A stretch of DNA of 64,000 bases from Staphylococcus equorum (GCF_029531845.1 NZ_JAMBPV010000004.1:62001-126000), one strand, 5' to 3'; shown: positions 1 to 8,410, counted from the stretch's first letter. Notes: generated by a model not told the origin, from the letters alone. Program-made: numbers and translations.

Positions 1-128
1 TTAGTTTATTTAAAAAGATGATTAGGAAAAACTTTGTGGTGAAGTATTTTAAGGTATTTGTGTCCACTGCTATTTCAATAACTAGAGATAAATTAAAGTT
101 ATCTTATTTTATCTAAGAGGGAGGATTT

Positions 129-1856
129 ATGGGAGAAACTAGCTTCACGCTTTTTTCTTGTATGATTTTTATGGCACTAGTTGCTTGGTACTCTTACTAT
201 AAAACTAAAAATAAAGTTAATGACTCTACAGGCTATTTTCTAGCTGGGAGAGGATTAACAGGCGGTTTTATTGCTGGTTCACTTGTTCTTACCAATTTAT
301 CTGCGGAACAATTAATCGGGCTAAATGGACAAGCATATAATGCGAATTTAACAAACATGGCTTGGGAAGTTACAGCTGGGTTTTCTGTAATTATCTTATC
401 CCTTGTCCTACTACCACGTTATTTAAAAGGGGCATTTACTACTTTACCAGAATTTTTGAACTCTCGTTTTGATCAAGGAACAAGATTACTTGTAGTTATG
501 TTGTTTATGTTTGGTTACGGTCTCGTGACTATACCATCTGTGCTATATTCTGGCTCTATCGCTGTATTGCAATTTTTTGATATACCTTCTATGTTAGGGA
601 TTTCTTTTGGACAAGCTATGTGGCTATCAGTCTGGACTATAGGAATTATAGGATCGATATATGCAATTTTCGGAGGTCTACGGGCGGTTGCTATTTCTGA
701 TACTATTAACGGCATCGGTTTACTTATCGTTGGATTAATAGTACCTATATTAGGATTTATAGCATTAGGAGAAGGCAATTTTATAACAGGAACGAAAGTT
801 ATCGTTACAGAACATCCTGAAAAATTAAACTCTATTGGTTCAATTGATGATGGCGTCCCTTTTGGTACAATTTTTACCGGTATGATATTTGCTAATCTAT
901 TCTATTGGGGGACGAACCAATATGTAATCCAGAGAACTTTAGGTGCTAAAACCCTTGCAGAAGGTCAAAAAGGGGCTTTGTTCACAGGCTTTTTAAAAAT
1001 TCTAGTTCCTTTTTTGATGATGATTCCAGGTATTATTGCTTTTCACTTATATGGTGAAAGTTTAAAAACAATGGATTTAGCATACCCAGCACTAATCAAT
1101 GAAATTTTCCCTACTTTTTTAAAAGGATTCTTTTTAGCGGTGTTGTTAGGTGCTGTTTTCTCGAGTTTTAACTCTTTATTAAATAGTGCGGCTACTATGT
1201 TTACTTATGATGTTTATAAAGTTATTTTTAATAAACAAGCAAATGACCATCAAATGATTAGAGCTAGTCAGTGGTTTGGTGTGATATTATCATTAGTTAC
1301 CTTCTTTATATCACCGCTTTTAATTTATGCTCCAGACGGTTTATGGACGGTTATCAGAGAATTTACAGGATTCTTCAATATCCCAATCATCGTAATAGTG
1401 CTAACAGGTATATTTTCTAAACGTGTTCCTGCATTGGGAGCTAAGATTGTGATTATATCGCACGTCCTTATTTATTATTTTTTAATGTGGGGAATACCAA
1501 CAATTTTTAATATAACAATACCGATAAACTTCATCCACGTCCAAGGGTTACTTTTCTTATTAGAAACGTTGTTTTTATTAGTTTTGGGGAAAGTGAAACC
1601 ATTAAAAGAACCTTTTGTCTTTAAAGATAAATCTGTGGTTGATTTAACGCCATGGAAATATGCAGTGCCGGTTTCAATATGTTTAGTTGGCAGTATGATT
1701 TTTACTTTCATATTATTTTCTAAACTTGGCTTAGCTATAGAAGGAAGTATTGTATCCATATGGTTCTTGCCACTTGTAATAACATTAATCATTTTCACTA
1801 GTTTATTATTCTTTATTGCTACCAAATCATGGGATAAAAAGTATTCAAATAAATAA
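129..1856 (+). CDS. SSS-family sodium:solute symporter
   Basis: A 575-aa, almost wholly hydrophobic protein with about 13-14 predicted membrane segments, the length and layout usual for the solute:sodium symporter (SLC5-like) family. The N-terminal region YFLAGRGLTGGFIAGSLVLT, followed by TNLSAEQLIGLNGQAY, resembles the first helices of sugar-type SSS carriers, where Na+ and substrate are bound. It should sit in the cytoplasmic membrane and use the sodium gradient to import a small solute, perhaps a sugar. The substrate cannot be told from sequence. The start is supported by GGGAGGA just upstream. It stands alone, with no metabolic partner gene beside it. Confidence 0.85.
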   Translation: MGETSFTLFSCMIFMALVAWYSYYKTKNKVNDSTGYFLAGRGLTGGFIAGSLVLTNLSAEQLIGLNGQAYNANLTNMAWEVTAGFSVIILSLVLLPRYLKGAFTTLPEFLNSRFDQGTRLLVVMLFMFGYGLVTIPSVLYSGSIAVLQFFDIPSMLGISFGQAMWLSVWTIGIIGSIYAIFGGLRAVAISDTINGIGLLIVGLIVPILGFIALGEGNFITGTKVIVTEHPEKLNSIGSIDDGVPFGTIFTGMIFANLFYWGTNQYVIQRTLGAKTLAEGQKGALFTGFLKILVPFLMMIPGIIAFHLYGESLKTMDLAYPALINEIFPTFLKGFFLAVLLGAVFSSFNSLLNSAATMFTYDVYKVIFNKQANDHQMIRASQWFGVILSLVTFFISPLLIYAPDGLWTVIREFTGFFNIPIIVIVLTGIFSKRVPALGAKIVIISHVLIYYFLMWGIPTIFNITIPINFIHVQGLLFLLETLFLLVLGKVKPLKEPFVFKDKSVVDLTPWKYAVPVSICLVGSMIFTFILFSKLGLAIEGSIVSIWFLPLVITLIIFTSLLFFIATKSWDKKYSNK

Positions 1857-1996
1857 AACAGCAATAGTTTTGGAATTTTAAAGTATATATCATTATTATT
1901 GTTTAATACTTTATTAACTATCAGGAAATGTTTGTTTTGAACTATTGAACATTTTACAATAGGGGGAGGAGCCATAATTACGGAGGGAAATTATTT

Positions 1997-2179
1997 ATGA
2001 TGATAAAAACATTGCATATGCAATATGAAGAAGGTTTTGAAGCTTTTGATGAACGTGTGAACGAATTCCTACAAGAAGTTAATGATAAGCAACACTGGGA
2101 GCTTGTGAGCGTTACACCATCTGTTACAAATAGTTTGGAAGGCGTAGATTATTTTATTACTGTCGTATTCAAAAAATAA
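1997..2179 (+). CDS. small conserved protein, Cse60-like
   Basis: A 60-aa soluble protein with a strong ribosome site (GGAGGG, 9 bases before ATG) and a strong terminator straight after, so it looks like a monocistronic gene. The pattern (acidic N-terminal helix EEGFEAFDERVNEFLQEV, then a beta-rich half ending YFITVVFKK) resembles the small Cse60/sporulation-associated family of Firmicutes, which is widespread in non-sporulating staphylococci. Its function is unknown. The family match is from pattern memory and is moderate. Confidence 0.6.
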   Translation: MMIKTLHMQYEEGFEAFDERVNEFLQEVNDKQHWELVSVTPSVTNSLEGVDYFITVVFKK

Positions 2180-2213
2180 AAAGTGGAAAACAATTGCTGT
2201 TTTCCACTTTATT
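2179..2213. terminator. rho-independent terminator
   Basis: An inverted repeat (AAAGTGGAAAACA / TGTTTTCCACTTT) starts right after the stop of the 60-aa gene and ends in an A/T tract on both sides, so it may act in both directions. It also lies 3' of the convergent small HTH gene. Confidence 0.85.
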
Positions 2214-2278
2214 ATAACTAAGAACGTAATTTGAATTTCTGTCCCTTAATGCGTACTTAGCTTAATATAACAGTGTCA

Positions 2279-2479
2279 TTATGCATTAAATGTCTGCTTA
2301 GAAACATTAAAATAATCTGCGAGAATGGCAATCTCGTTTTCTGAAACGATACGGTAGCCATTTTCCCAATCCCAAATCTGACAAATTTTAAAATCTTTGT
2401 CATAGTTATTATTTAAATTAACAACTAATTTAGAGATACTTAAATTATATTTTTCGCGTAAATCATTTAGTACTTTCAC
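2279..2479 (-). CDS. small XRE-like helix-turn-helix protein
   Basis: 66 aa, GTG start preceded by GGGAGTG at good spacing. The second half (IWDWENGYRIVSENEIAILA then DYFNVSKQTF) has the spacing of an XRE-type HTH: a W-x-W-E-N-G turn followed by a helix ending in a D-Y-F-N-V-S motif. The first half carries an asparagine-rich insertion (NLNNNYDKD), so the recognition helix is not canonical. It is probably a single-domain DNA-binding protein. No operator or target is evident. Confidence 0.6.
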   Translation of the reverse strand: MKVLNDLREKYNLSISKLVVNLNNNYDKDFKICQIWDWENGYRIVSENEIAILADYFNVSKQTFNA

Positions 2480-2673
2480 AATTAATCACTCCCAAACGAG
2501 TTGTAATAATATCCGTATTTAATTGTAGTATACACACTATTTATTTTCAAATCAGTAAACTTATAAAGGCGTTATCATATACTGGTATTATGCAAATTAG
2601 CTTACTAAATAAGAGAAGCATTAAGATGTATTAATAATATAAATTTCGAAAAAGAGAGATAAGGTGGATTCAT

Positions 2674-3060
2674 ATGAAAATTATTGCTATGAGTATTTTT
2701 GTTGATAATCAAGATAAAGCAAAACAATTTTATACTGAAAAATTAGGCTTTGAATTGAAACATAATATTGAAATGGGCGGGGAATTTAAATGGTTGACCG
2801 TAAAAGAAAATAACTCTAATAATCCAGTTGAAATAGTGTTAGAACCTAATGTGAGTGCGATTGCTAAAAACTATCAAGAAGGTTTATATAATGCTGGTAT
2901 ACCCGTAACTATGTTTGGTGTTGATGATATTGAAGCATCACATGAGCGTTTAGTTAAATTAGGTGTCGAGTTTCATACTGAGCCTAAGGAAGTTGATGGT
3001 ACCAACCTTGCGATTATAAATGATACTTGTGGTAATTTAATTCAGCTTATAGAACAATAA
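2674..3060 (+). CDS. VOC (glyoxalase/bleomycin-resistance fold) protein
   Basis: 128 aa, the standard length of a single-domain vicinal-oxygen-chelate protein with two beta-alpha-beta-beta-beta units. The N-terminal MSIFVDNQDKAKQFYTEKLG and C-terminal GTNLAIINDTCGNLIQLIEQ are typical of the family. Members bind a metal and act as dioxygenases, isomerases or antibiotic-binding proteins, and the specific reaction cannot be deduced here. A ribosome site (AGGTGG) precedes the ATG. No pathway neighbours are present. Confidence 0.85.
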   Translation: MKIIAMSIFVDNQDKAKQFYTEKLGFELKHNIEMGGEFKWLTVKENNSNNPVEIVLEPNVSAIAKNYQEGLYNAGIPVTMFGVDDIEASHERLVKLGVEFHTEPKEVDGTNLAIINDTCGNLIQLIEQ

Positions 3061-3149
3061 TATACGTAGAAATAGACTGTAACCAACTACTGAACTATTA
3101 TCGTTAATTTTAATTCAGCTTATTTTCTAAGAATTATAGGAGGTGTTTT

Positions 3150-3587
3150 ATGGAATTAGTAGTTAAACGGACAAAAAATTTATCAAATATTGAACTATTA
3201 CATATTTTAGAAGAAAGAATAAAAGTATTCGTAGTAGAGCAAAAATGTGCATACCAAGAAATAGATAAAGATGACGAAGAAGCTTTGCATATCATGTTGA
3301 AGGATGAAAACCACATTGCTGCATACACACGTATTGTAGATCGCCAGTCGCATATTAGCTTCGGAAGGGTGCTAGTGGCACAAAACTATAGAATGCGAGG
3401 CTATGGACGTAATATTGTGCAGAAAACAATAGATATTATAAATGAAAAATATAGTGGGTCATTAATCAGCATTTCCGGACAAGCCCATTTAAAATCATTT
3501 TATGAATCATTTGGCTTTAAAGGGATTTCGGATATCTATTTAGAAGACAATATTCCACATATTACATTCGAAATGATGGCAAGATAA
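3150..3587 (+). CDS. GNAT-family N-acetyltransferase, ElaA-like
   Basis: 145 aa. The N-terminal LHILEERIKVFVVEQKCAYQ, then E-I-D-K-D-D-E-E-A-L-H, is the hallmark of the ElaA subgroup. The acetyl-CoA-binding motif A is visible as GRVLVAQNYRMRGYGRNIV (residues about 70-88). A strong ribosome site (AGGAGG) supports the start. It probably transfers an acetyl group from acetyl-CoA to a small molecule or peptide; the substrate is unknown. It is followed by a bidirectional terminator. Confidence 0.85.
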   Translation: MELVVKRTKNLSNIELLHILEERIKVFVVEQKCAYQEIDKDDEEALHIMLKDENHIAAYTRIVDRQSHISFGRVLVAQNYRMRGYGRNIVQKTIDIINEKYSGSLISISGQAHLKSFYESFGFKGISDIYLEDNIPHITFEMMAR

Positions 3588-3654
3588 TATGCAAGTTTAA
3601 TACACGAAATGCGTTTGAACTGTTTAAGATTAAGTGGCATCTGTTTAGATAAAT

Positions 3655-3694
3655 TAAAAAAAGTAGCTTCCAAGATGGAAACTACTTTTTTTAA
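3655..3694. terminator. bidirectional rho-independent terminator
   Basis: Hairpin AAAAAAGTAG-C-TTCC / GGAA-A-CTACTTTTTT, with a short loop and T runs in both directions. It closes the ElaA-like gene. Confidence 0.85.
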
Positions 3695-3862
3695 TTTATC
3701 TAAGATTTTACCCAGATGTAATTTAGTTCTTTTGAACTCATCGTCTTTACAAAAAATCATTTAGAAAGTCGCTCTTTTCAAACATTTGTAATAGCCCCTT
3801 AATGTTTGTAAGACGTCTATGGTTGATACACTAAATTAAATGTATATCGCTAAGTTTATGAT

Positions 3863-4030
3863 TTATTGTTTTTTCATTTTATCAATATCTTGTGAAACTA
3901 ACATTAATAATTCTTCAGTTTCAGAGTCCGTTAAATCATCAGAACCTTTAATTCTAATGACAGAACCTTTATCTGTTTTGACATGATAGATAGGCTCGTC
4001 ATCTTTATAAACTTTACGTAGTACTTCCAT
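3863..4030 (-). CDS. small conserved protein, paralogue of the 4819-4995 gene
   Basis: 55 aa from the ATG at 4030, which has AGGGTGATG just before it. A longer in-frame reading from 4063 lacks a ribosome site. The sequence begins MEVLRKVYKDDEPIYHVKTD and continues into an acidic, probably helical C-terminus ending in VSQDIDKMKKQ. The neighbouring gene at 4819-4995 encodes a clearly related protein (MQILRKVYENKAPIYHIKTN). The layout suggests a small beta-hairpin followed by one amphipathic helix. The function is unknown. Confidence 0.65.
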   Translation of the reverse strand: MEVLRKVYKDDEPIYHVKTDKGSVIRIKGSDDLTDSETEELLMLVSQDIDKMKKQ

Positions 4031-4408
4031 TTCATCACCCTTTTTTATCTGAAACAATTCCATATAATTAATAACACATAACGGTTAAAAATAAAGGATT
4101 GAGTTGTTATCGTAACTTGCAATTATTTTTATTAAATAATTTGGTAGTTATTAATGCTTTAACTATAGGATAACTTTTTGTTGGATTCATTTCCAACAGT
4201 ATGATTAATTTTATTTAAATTTATTAGTATTTACATATATTGCTATATTCTTTCTTGATAAATCAATTACAAGTTTAAATAAATAATTTGAGAACGTTTT
4301 ATAAAATTTAGTTATTTAGGTTTTTATTATATAAAAACGGGTAAATATAACTAAGCACAAGAAGTCCTCCAAACTTTAGTGTGGAATATATTTTCGATTC
4401 GAGATTTC

Positions 4409-4440
4409 ACGCCACTTTTCGAAGTGGCGTATTTCTTTTA
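4409..4440 (+). terminator. orphan terminator, possible sRNA 3' end
   Basis: The hairpin ACGCCACTT-TTCG-AAGTGGCGT is followed by ATTTCTTTT. No plus-strand gene precedes it for more than 800 bases (the nearest gene upstream is on the minus strand). The preceding 70 bases contain a C-rich GTCCTCC motif of the kind staphylococcal regulatory RNAs use to pair with ribosome sites. It may end a small RNA beginning near 4340. The rest of 4064-4408 shows nothing recognisable. Confidence 0.55.
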
Positions 4441-4493
4441 TAAGGGCGATAAGTTATATTAATAGTATCATTTAAATTAAAAGGATGTAAAAG

Positions 4494-4724
4494 ATGAAGT
4501 TACTCAATATACTATCATTGGTTTGTAGCATATTTATAGCATTGATAATTTTTTATGGTGTGATTATGATGGTTGGTGATGCCATGGGTATTACAACTTT
4601 TAATAGTCAATTACTTATTGTTGGACTATCATTAGTCTTACTTAGTGGATTAGTAGGGAAGCAAAAACCTAGATTATCTATGCTTATATTATTTGCAGGT
4701 TTTATTATTGTTGTTATGAATTAA
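4494..4724 (+). CDS. small two- to three-helix membrane protein
   Basis: 76 aa with hydrophobic segments at about residues 5-28, 41-54 and 60-75 separated by a short basic stretch (GKQKPR). AAGGATG lies 6 bases before the ATG. A clear terminator follows at once, so it is a single-gene unit. I do not recognise the family. Confidence 0.6.
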   Translation: MKLLNILSLVCSIFIALIIFYGVIMMVGDAMGITTFNSQLLIVGLSLVLLSGLVGKQKPRLSMLILFAGFIIVVMN

Positions 4725-4735
4725 TGTATATAAAG

Positions 4736-4786
4736 ATACAGTCCAATAAGTTGAAATTAATTCAATTTATTGGACTGTATTTTATT
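4736..4786 (+). terminator. rho-independent terminator
   Basis: Inverted repeat TACAGTCCAATAA / TTATTGGACTGTA with a T-rich tail, 12 bases after the stop of the 76-aa membrane protein gene. Confidence 0.85.
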
Positions 4787-4818
4787 TGAATAAACACGAT
4801 AGATGTTGAGAGAGATTG

Positions 4819-4995
4819 TTATTCAATATTATTTTTTAATTTTTCGTCCATATCTTTAGCAACGGCAGTTAATAAGTGAGTTATTTCAGTTTTATTCGAT
4901 GTGTCATCAATTTTGACTTTAATTAATAGACCTAAATTTGTCTTTATATGATAAATAGGTGCCTTGTTTTCATATACTTTTCTTAGAATTTGCAT
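4819..4995 (-). CDS. small conserved protein, second copy of the MxxLRKVY family
   Basis: A 58-aa gene. The ATG at 4995 has AGGTGAT immediately upstream. The protein starts MQILRKVYENKAPIYHIKTN, continues with LGLLIKVKIDDTSNKTEITH, and ends in an acidic/lysine helix (AVAKDMDEKLKNNIE). About half of its residues match the product of 3863-4030, with identical layout, so the two are a local duplication separated by the 4494-4724 membrane protein. The function is unknown. Confidence 0.65.
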   Translation of the reverse strand: MQILRKVYENKAPIYHIKTNLGLLIKVKIDDTSNKTEITHLLTAVAKDMDEKLKNNIE

Positions 4996-5235
4996 CTTAT
5001 CACCTCATCAAATAGAAATACGAAAGTGCAAGAAGTAAGGAATCAAAAATCGATAAGTGTAAAATGTTAACTAATTAGTATGTTAAAGCATTTTTGATTA
5101 AATAGAAAATAATTGAATTTTAAAAAGGACTGATTAAACGATATAAAAAAGACTGAGCAATACGTAGATAAACTCAGCCTCGTTTTATATATTTTTCCAA
5201 AATGATTTGATGAATCTGCAGTGCTTAAAAAATGA

Positions 5236-5370
5236 TTAAAATTGATCGTTTGTTCTATCTTCTGCAACAATATATTCGTCTGTTCCGTAATCAGTAGATG
5301 TACTTAATATAGATTTTACTAATAGTGCAAATGAAACAACACCTAATAAGACTAATGCAATTTTTTTCAT
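5236..5370 (-). CDS. 44-aa single-TM peptide with acidic tail
   Basis: Start at ATG 5370, which has GAGGAGC 9 bases upstream; a longer reading to 5484 has no ribosome site. The peptide is MKKIALVLLGVVSFALLVKS followed by a polar acidic tail (TSTDYGTDEYIVAEDRTNDQF). One hydrophobic helix with an N-terminal Lys pair suggests a membrane-anchored or exported micro-protein. A similar 44-aa peptide is encoded at 6880-7014. It could be a small toxin-like or regulatory peptide; nothing in the sequence decides this. Confidence 0.55.
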   Translation of the reverse strand: MKKIALVLLGVVSFALLVKSILSTSTDYGTDEYIVAEDRTNDQF

Positions 5371-5530
5371 AACATCAAGCTCCTCTTTGTAAGATAGTTT
5401 ACCATAATGCAATCTGAACAAACGAATATATGTGACCAATTTGTGATTATTGTTATGAATCATACCGACAAATGAAGTGTTCAATACTTAAATGTCGAAT
5501 TAAGAGATATAAACATTCATTTTCAGTTGT

Positions 5531-6493
5531 TTATTGTATAAGCTTAGGAATAACTTTAATGTAAACAAGTTCACCAACGAGTTCGGTTAATGTTTGAGTA
5601 ATAATGACTGTTGTGGTAATCGTTACCCAATGATCTGGTAAGGAAAGGGCGAGGGGTAACACAACCAATGCGTTTCTTGTACTAGAACTGAAGGCTAATG
5701 TTCTTAAATTCGGAATATCTAAACGGAATAACTTCCCACAGATTAAGCCTATTATAGGTGCAATAATCATAAAACAGATATAAATAGGAACAACACTTAA
5801 TACGATATTTAAATCATTTGTAATCTTGTTTATTTGTGAACCTACGACTGAAAAAAGCACGAGTGACATGAAGAGTTCCGGTAACCATGTAGTAAGGTTT
5901 AAGATACGTGTCATAGAGCTAGATTTTTTACTGAGCAATTGTAATAATAATGCGAGCATTAAAGGGACAATGATAAATGTGGAAAACGCATTAATAAAGG
6001 GCCCTACATCAATGATTGATAATATTTTATTATTTAAAAAAATAGTGAAATAAAGAGGCAGTAAAATAATTTGTAATACAAATAATATAGGTGTAGAAAT
6101 AAGCATATACTGCGCATTTCCCTTACCTAATGCGGTGAAGACAATAACGTAATCAATACACGGTGTTAACAGTACGAGATACAAACCAATTAATATTGGA
6201 GCAGAACTAACATCAAATAATTGTATTAAAGCATAAACAAAGATAGGTATGATAATAAAGTTAGATAAAACTAATGCAATTATATATTTCGTGTTAAAAA
6301 GATGTTGGCGAATGTTAAAAAAAGGAATTTGTGAAAACATACTAAACATTAAAATACCGATAAAAATTGAAATTACAGACTCCAGAAAAACAGGAAATGT
6401 TTGTAAGTTTATACCAGCTAACATTCCTAGTATAAGTGCTGCAAAATATATATATATTTGATAGTGTTCAATTAGAGTTTTAAAGTGTTGCAT
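5531..6493 (-). CDS. BASS-type (bile acid:Na+ / arsenite ACR3-like) transporter
   Basis: 320 aa from ATG 6493, which has GCGAGG upstream. About 9-10 membrane segments. The motifs VLLTPCIDYVIVFTALGKGN (residues about 114-133) and SSSTRNALVVLPLALSLPDH near the C-terminus are the two conserved crossover regions of the bile acid/sodium and ACR3 arsenite families. The TPCIDYV motif is typical of ACR3-like members, where the Cys helps move arsenite. No arsR or arsC lies next to it, so an arsenic role is only an inference; organic-anion transport is the alternative. Confidence 0.75.
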   Translation of the reverse strand: MQHFKTLIEHYQIYIYFAALILGMLAGINLQTFPVFLESVISIFIGILMFSMFSQIPFFNIRQHLFNTKYIIALVLSNFIIIPIFVYALIQLFDVSSAPILIGLYLVLLTPCIDYVIVFTALGKGNAQYMLISTPILFVLQIILLPLYFTIFLNNKILSIIDVGPFINAFSTFIIVPLMLALLLQLLSKKSSSMTRILNLTTWLPELFMSLVLFSVVGSQINKITNDLNIVLSVVPIYICFMIIAPIIGLICGKLFRLDIPNLRTLAFSSSTRNALVVLPLALSLPDHWVTITTTVIITQTLTELVGELVYIKVIPKLIQ

Positions 6494-6593
6494 AAGGACC
6501 TCGCTTTTAGATAATAAACACATATTAATTATAACTTAATATATTACTCTATGAAATTTAATATATACATTTGACGATATAATAAGTTTTTGA

Positions 6594-6623
6594 TTGTATT
6601 GGATACTTTTGTTTTGATATAAT
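6594..6623 (+). promoter_or_regulatory. promoter of ncRNA candidate
   Basis: A -35-like TTGTAT (6594-6599), an 18-base spacer and a perfect -10 TATAAT (6618-6623) lie just upstream of a structured, terminator-ended segment with no reading frame. Confidence 0.6.
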
Positions 6624-6629
6624 AACCAA

Positions 6630-6752
6630 GGCATGTCTTAGGACATGTTAGAATTTAACGGAGATGGGTTTTCTGCGTGTCCTTTGGCATGTGAAGATTC
6701 ATAACTCCCGTTATAGTCAAAAAGCCTCTTTAATTAGGGGCTTTTTTAATTG
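6630..6752 (+). ncRNA. candidate small RNA of about 120 nt
   Basis: Starting at a good promoter and ending at the terminator AAAAAGCCTC-TTTAATTA-GGGGCTTTTTTA, this segment has no plausible open frame but several self-complementary parts. CATGTCTTAGGACATG is a near-perfect hairpin, and AACGGAG (about 6657) can pair with CTCCCGTT (about 6707), enclosing a region with GTGTCCTTTGGCATG. The design (promoter, folded body, U-tailed terminator) is that of a free small RNA. I do not recognise a named staphylococcal RNA. The remaining 6753-6879 looks empty. Confidence 0.55.
6719..6752 (+). terminator. rho-independent terminator of ncRNA candidate
   Basis: Stem AAAAAGCCTC / GGGGCTTTTT with loop TTTAATTA and a T tail. 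Confidence 0.8.
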
Positions 6753-6879
6753 TCAGCAAAGGCTTATGGTTTTGTTGTATTTTTTGCTCATTTTTAACTT
6801 TTAAACTTCAAACAGTAGAAAGAGACAACACAAAACGCTATTATTATTTAAAATTAAGGAATTTAATGTTAATTTACAT

Positions 6880-7014
6880 TTAAGATTTTTGTTTATCTTG
6901 TATGCTTACCTTATTTTCGACTTTTTCGTCAGTTGAGTTATCTACACTTAATAATAACGCTCGAACTATAAGTACGCCAGTTGCAAGCAAAAGTAAATTT
7001 TTGAATAATTTCAT
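6880..7014 (-). CDS. 44-aa single-TM peptide, similar to 5236-5370
   Basis: ATG at 7014 with GGGTGAGTGAT upstream. The peptide is MKLFKNLLLLATGVLIVRAL followed by a polar tail (SVDNSTDEKVENKVSIQDKQKS). Length (44 aa), the positively charged N-terminus, a single hydrophobic helix broken by a basic residue, and an S-x-D/T-rich tail all mirror the peptide at 5236-5370, suggesting two members of one micro-protein family. The function is unknown. Confidence 0.55.
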   Translation of the reverse strand: MKLFKNLLLLATGVLIVRALLLSVDNSTDEKVENKVSIQDKQKS

Positions 7015-7159
7015 AATTATCACTCACCCGTCTTTATTAAAACGTCTTAAATATCGCAACACTTTTTTAATACATAATTGACTTATTTATATAATACCCC
7101 TTATACAATATTGTAACTAAAATTTTACACAATTTGATTTCAATGCCGTAGTCTAAAAC

Positions 7160-7408
7160 TTAAACGTCGATGATTTTTAGTTGTGATTGTGTTTCATTGA
7201 TTTCTATTTTTAGAGTTTTGCTATTATTTTCTACAGTAGTGCTAATCACTTCATCATTTTGTATAGAAAAATGAACTTGGCTTAAGATACCCATTGCATA
7301 GTCATTGATTGGACTGACTAATGAAATAGAATTAGCATCTTCCTGGATTACAAATTGTTTCTGACTTTGGTTAATAAGCTCCCATTGAGGTAAGTATGTT
7401 AAGTTCAA
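7160..7408 (-). CDS. hypothetical 82-aa protein
   Basis: The probable start is the TTG at 7408: the ribosome site AGGAGGG ends 6 bases before it, whereas the TTG two codons upstream would touch the ribosome site. The product is mainly beta-strand, with alternating polar and hydrophobic residues (SISLVSPIND, VHFSIQNDEVISTTV, KTLKIEI) and no membrane segment. I do not recognise the family. Confidence 0.55.
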   Translation of the reverse strand: MNLTYLPQWELINQSQKQFVIQEDANSISLVSPINDYAMGILSQVHFSIQNDEVISTTVENNSKTLKIEINETQSQLKIIDV

Positions 7409-7580
7409 AATCAACCCTCCTAGTTTTTTGTTTTTAAAAAGTTATTATTTAAACTACATTATAAACTATAATGCTAAAATTGGTATTAAACACAACTGAA
7501 AGTAAACACGGCTCATTTAGTTAAAATGTTTATTACAGGGAATAAGAATATTGAAGAAATTGTTTAATAGAGGTGATGTT

Positions 7581-7790
7581 ATGAATATTCTTATAGCAAT
7601 AATATTGAGTCTTGTATTCGCATTTTTAGGAACAATGCCATTTTTATTTATAAATACGAGGTTGCACGAAAATGTAAATCATTCATCTGAAGAGGTTCGT
7701 CATGAGAAAAGGAGAGCGTATAAACGCTTTATATACTTTTTTATTTTAGGAATTGCTATGTTGACAATTTATCATTTTCTTACTGATTAA
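7581..7790 (+). CDS. small two-TM membrane protein
   Basis: 69 aa from ATG 7581 (GAGGTGAT 5 bases upstream). An N-terminal hydrophobic segment (ILIAIILSLVFAFLGTMPFLF), a charged middle (ENVNHSSEEVRHEKRRAYKR) and a second membrane segment (FIYFFILGIAMLTIYHF). The strongly basic loop should face the cytoplasm. Family unknown. Confidence 0.6.
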   Translation: MNILIAIILSLVFAFLGTMPFLFINTRLHENVNHSSEEVRHEKRRAYKRFIYFFILGIAMLTIYHFLTD

Positions 7791-7869
7791 TCATGATTAA
7801 ATCGAGTTATATCGAAAATTCAATTTTGTAATTGTACATGCAAATTACGATTACAATTTTATGAGAAAT

Positions 7870-7938
7870 CAAAAAAGTCCTGATCATGACATAAAATAAT
7901 CTACAAGAGATTATTAGCGTTGTGATTAGGACTTAATT
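7870..7938. terminator. long inverted repeat, probable bidirectional terminator
   Basis: Outer stem AAGTCCTgATCA / TGATtAGGACTT encloses a second stem TAATCT / AGATTA. It lies between the convergent genes 7581-7790 and 7942-8124 and has A/T runs on both sides. Confidence 0.7.
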
Positions 7939-7941
7939 TGT

Positions 7942-8124
7942 TTAACCGAATATAATCGAGCATAAAATGCCGACGACACCTAAAAGGATCAACATAAATG
8001 TTGCTCCAAGTAATGATTCTTTAGCTTGTTGAGACTTTTTGTTTTTGTAAGTGATGAGTAATGCGATACCACAAACTAGAAAAAATAATGATAGCCAGAA
8101 TATAATGATGAAATGTAGACTCAA
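7942..8124 (-). CDS. small two-TM membrane protein
   Basis: 60 aa, TTG start at 8124 preceded by AAGGAGGTCT. Two hydrophobic helices (residues about 4-25 and 39-59) joined by a Lys/Gln-rich loop (YKNKKSQQAKESLLG). The simple hairpin topology gives no function. It is convergent with 7581-7790 and shares the terminator between them. Confidence 0.6.
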   Translation of the reverse strand: MSLHFIIIFWLSLFFLVCGIALLITYKNKKSQQAKESLLGATFMLILLGVVGILCSIIFG

Positions 8125-8410
8125 AGCACTAGACCTCCTTTAATATAAAAGTTAAATTGCCAATGATTTAAGACTTAATATAATTGCTTTTAGTAATTTT
8201 AAATGTAGTAAATTTAATTTTTTATTATAACAATATCAGTTTATCACTAAATACTTAACAGCAATAGTGTAAATATTTATATACAATATATTGAGTCGCA
8301 ATTAAATGGTTTGACAACGTTCAATTAATTAAAAGTTTTAAAATTTAAAATTAGGAAAGATAATACTATGTAATTTAAACAAATATTTTTCTGGAAGAGG
8401 TGATTATATA

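Noticed and set aside
1475-1975. 166-codon open frame on the minus strand
   Set aside because: It lies mostly antisense to the SSS symporter, has no ribosome site, and its composition is the complement of a membrane protein.
3536-3760. 74-codon minus-strand frame
   Set aside because: It runs through a bidirectional terminator and the end of the ElaA-like gene.
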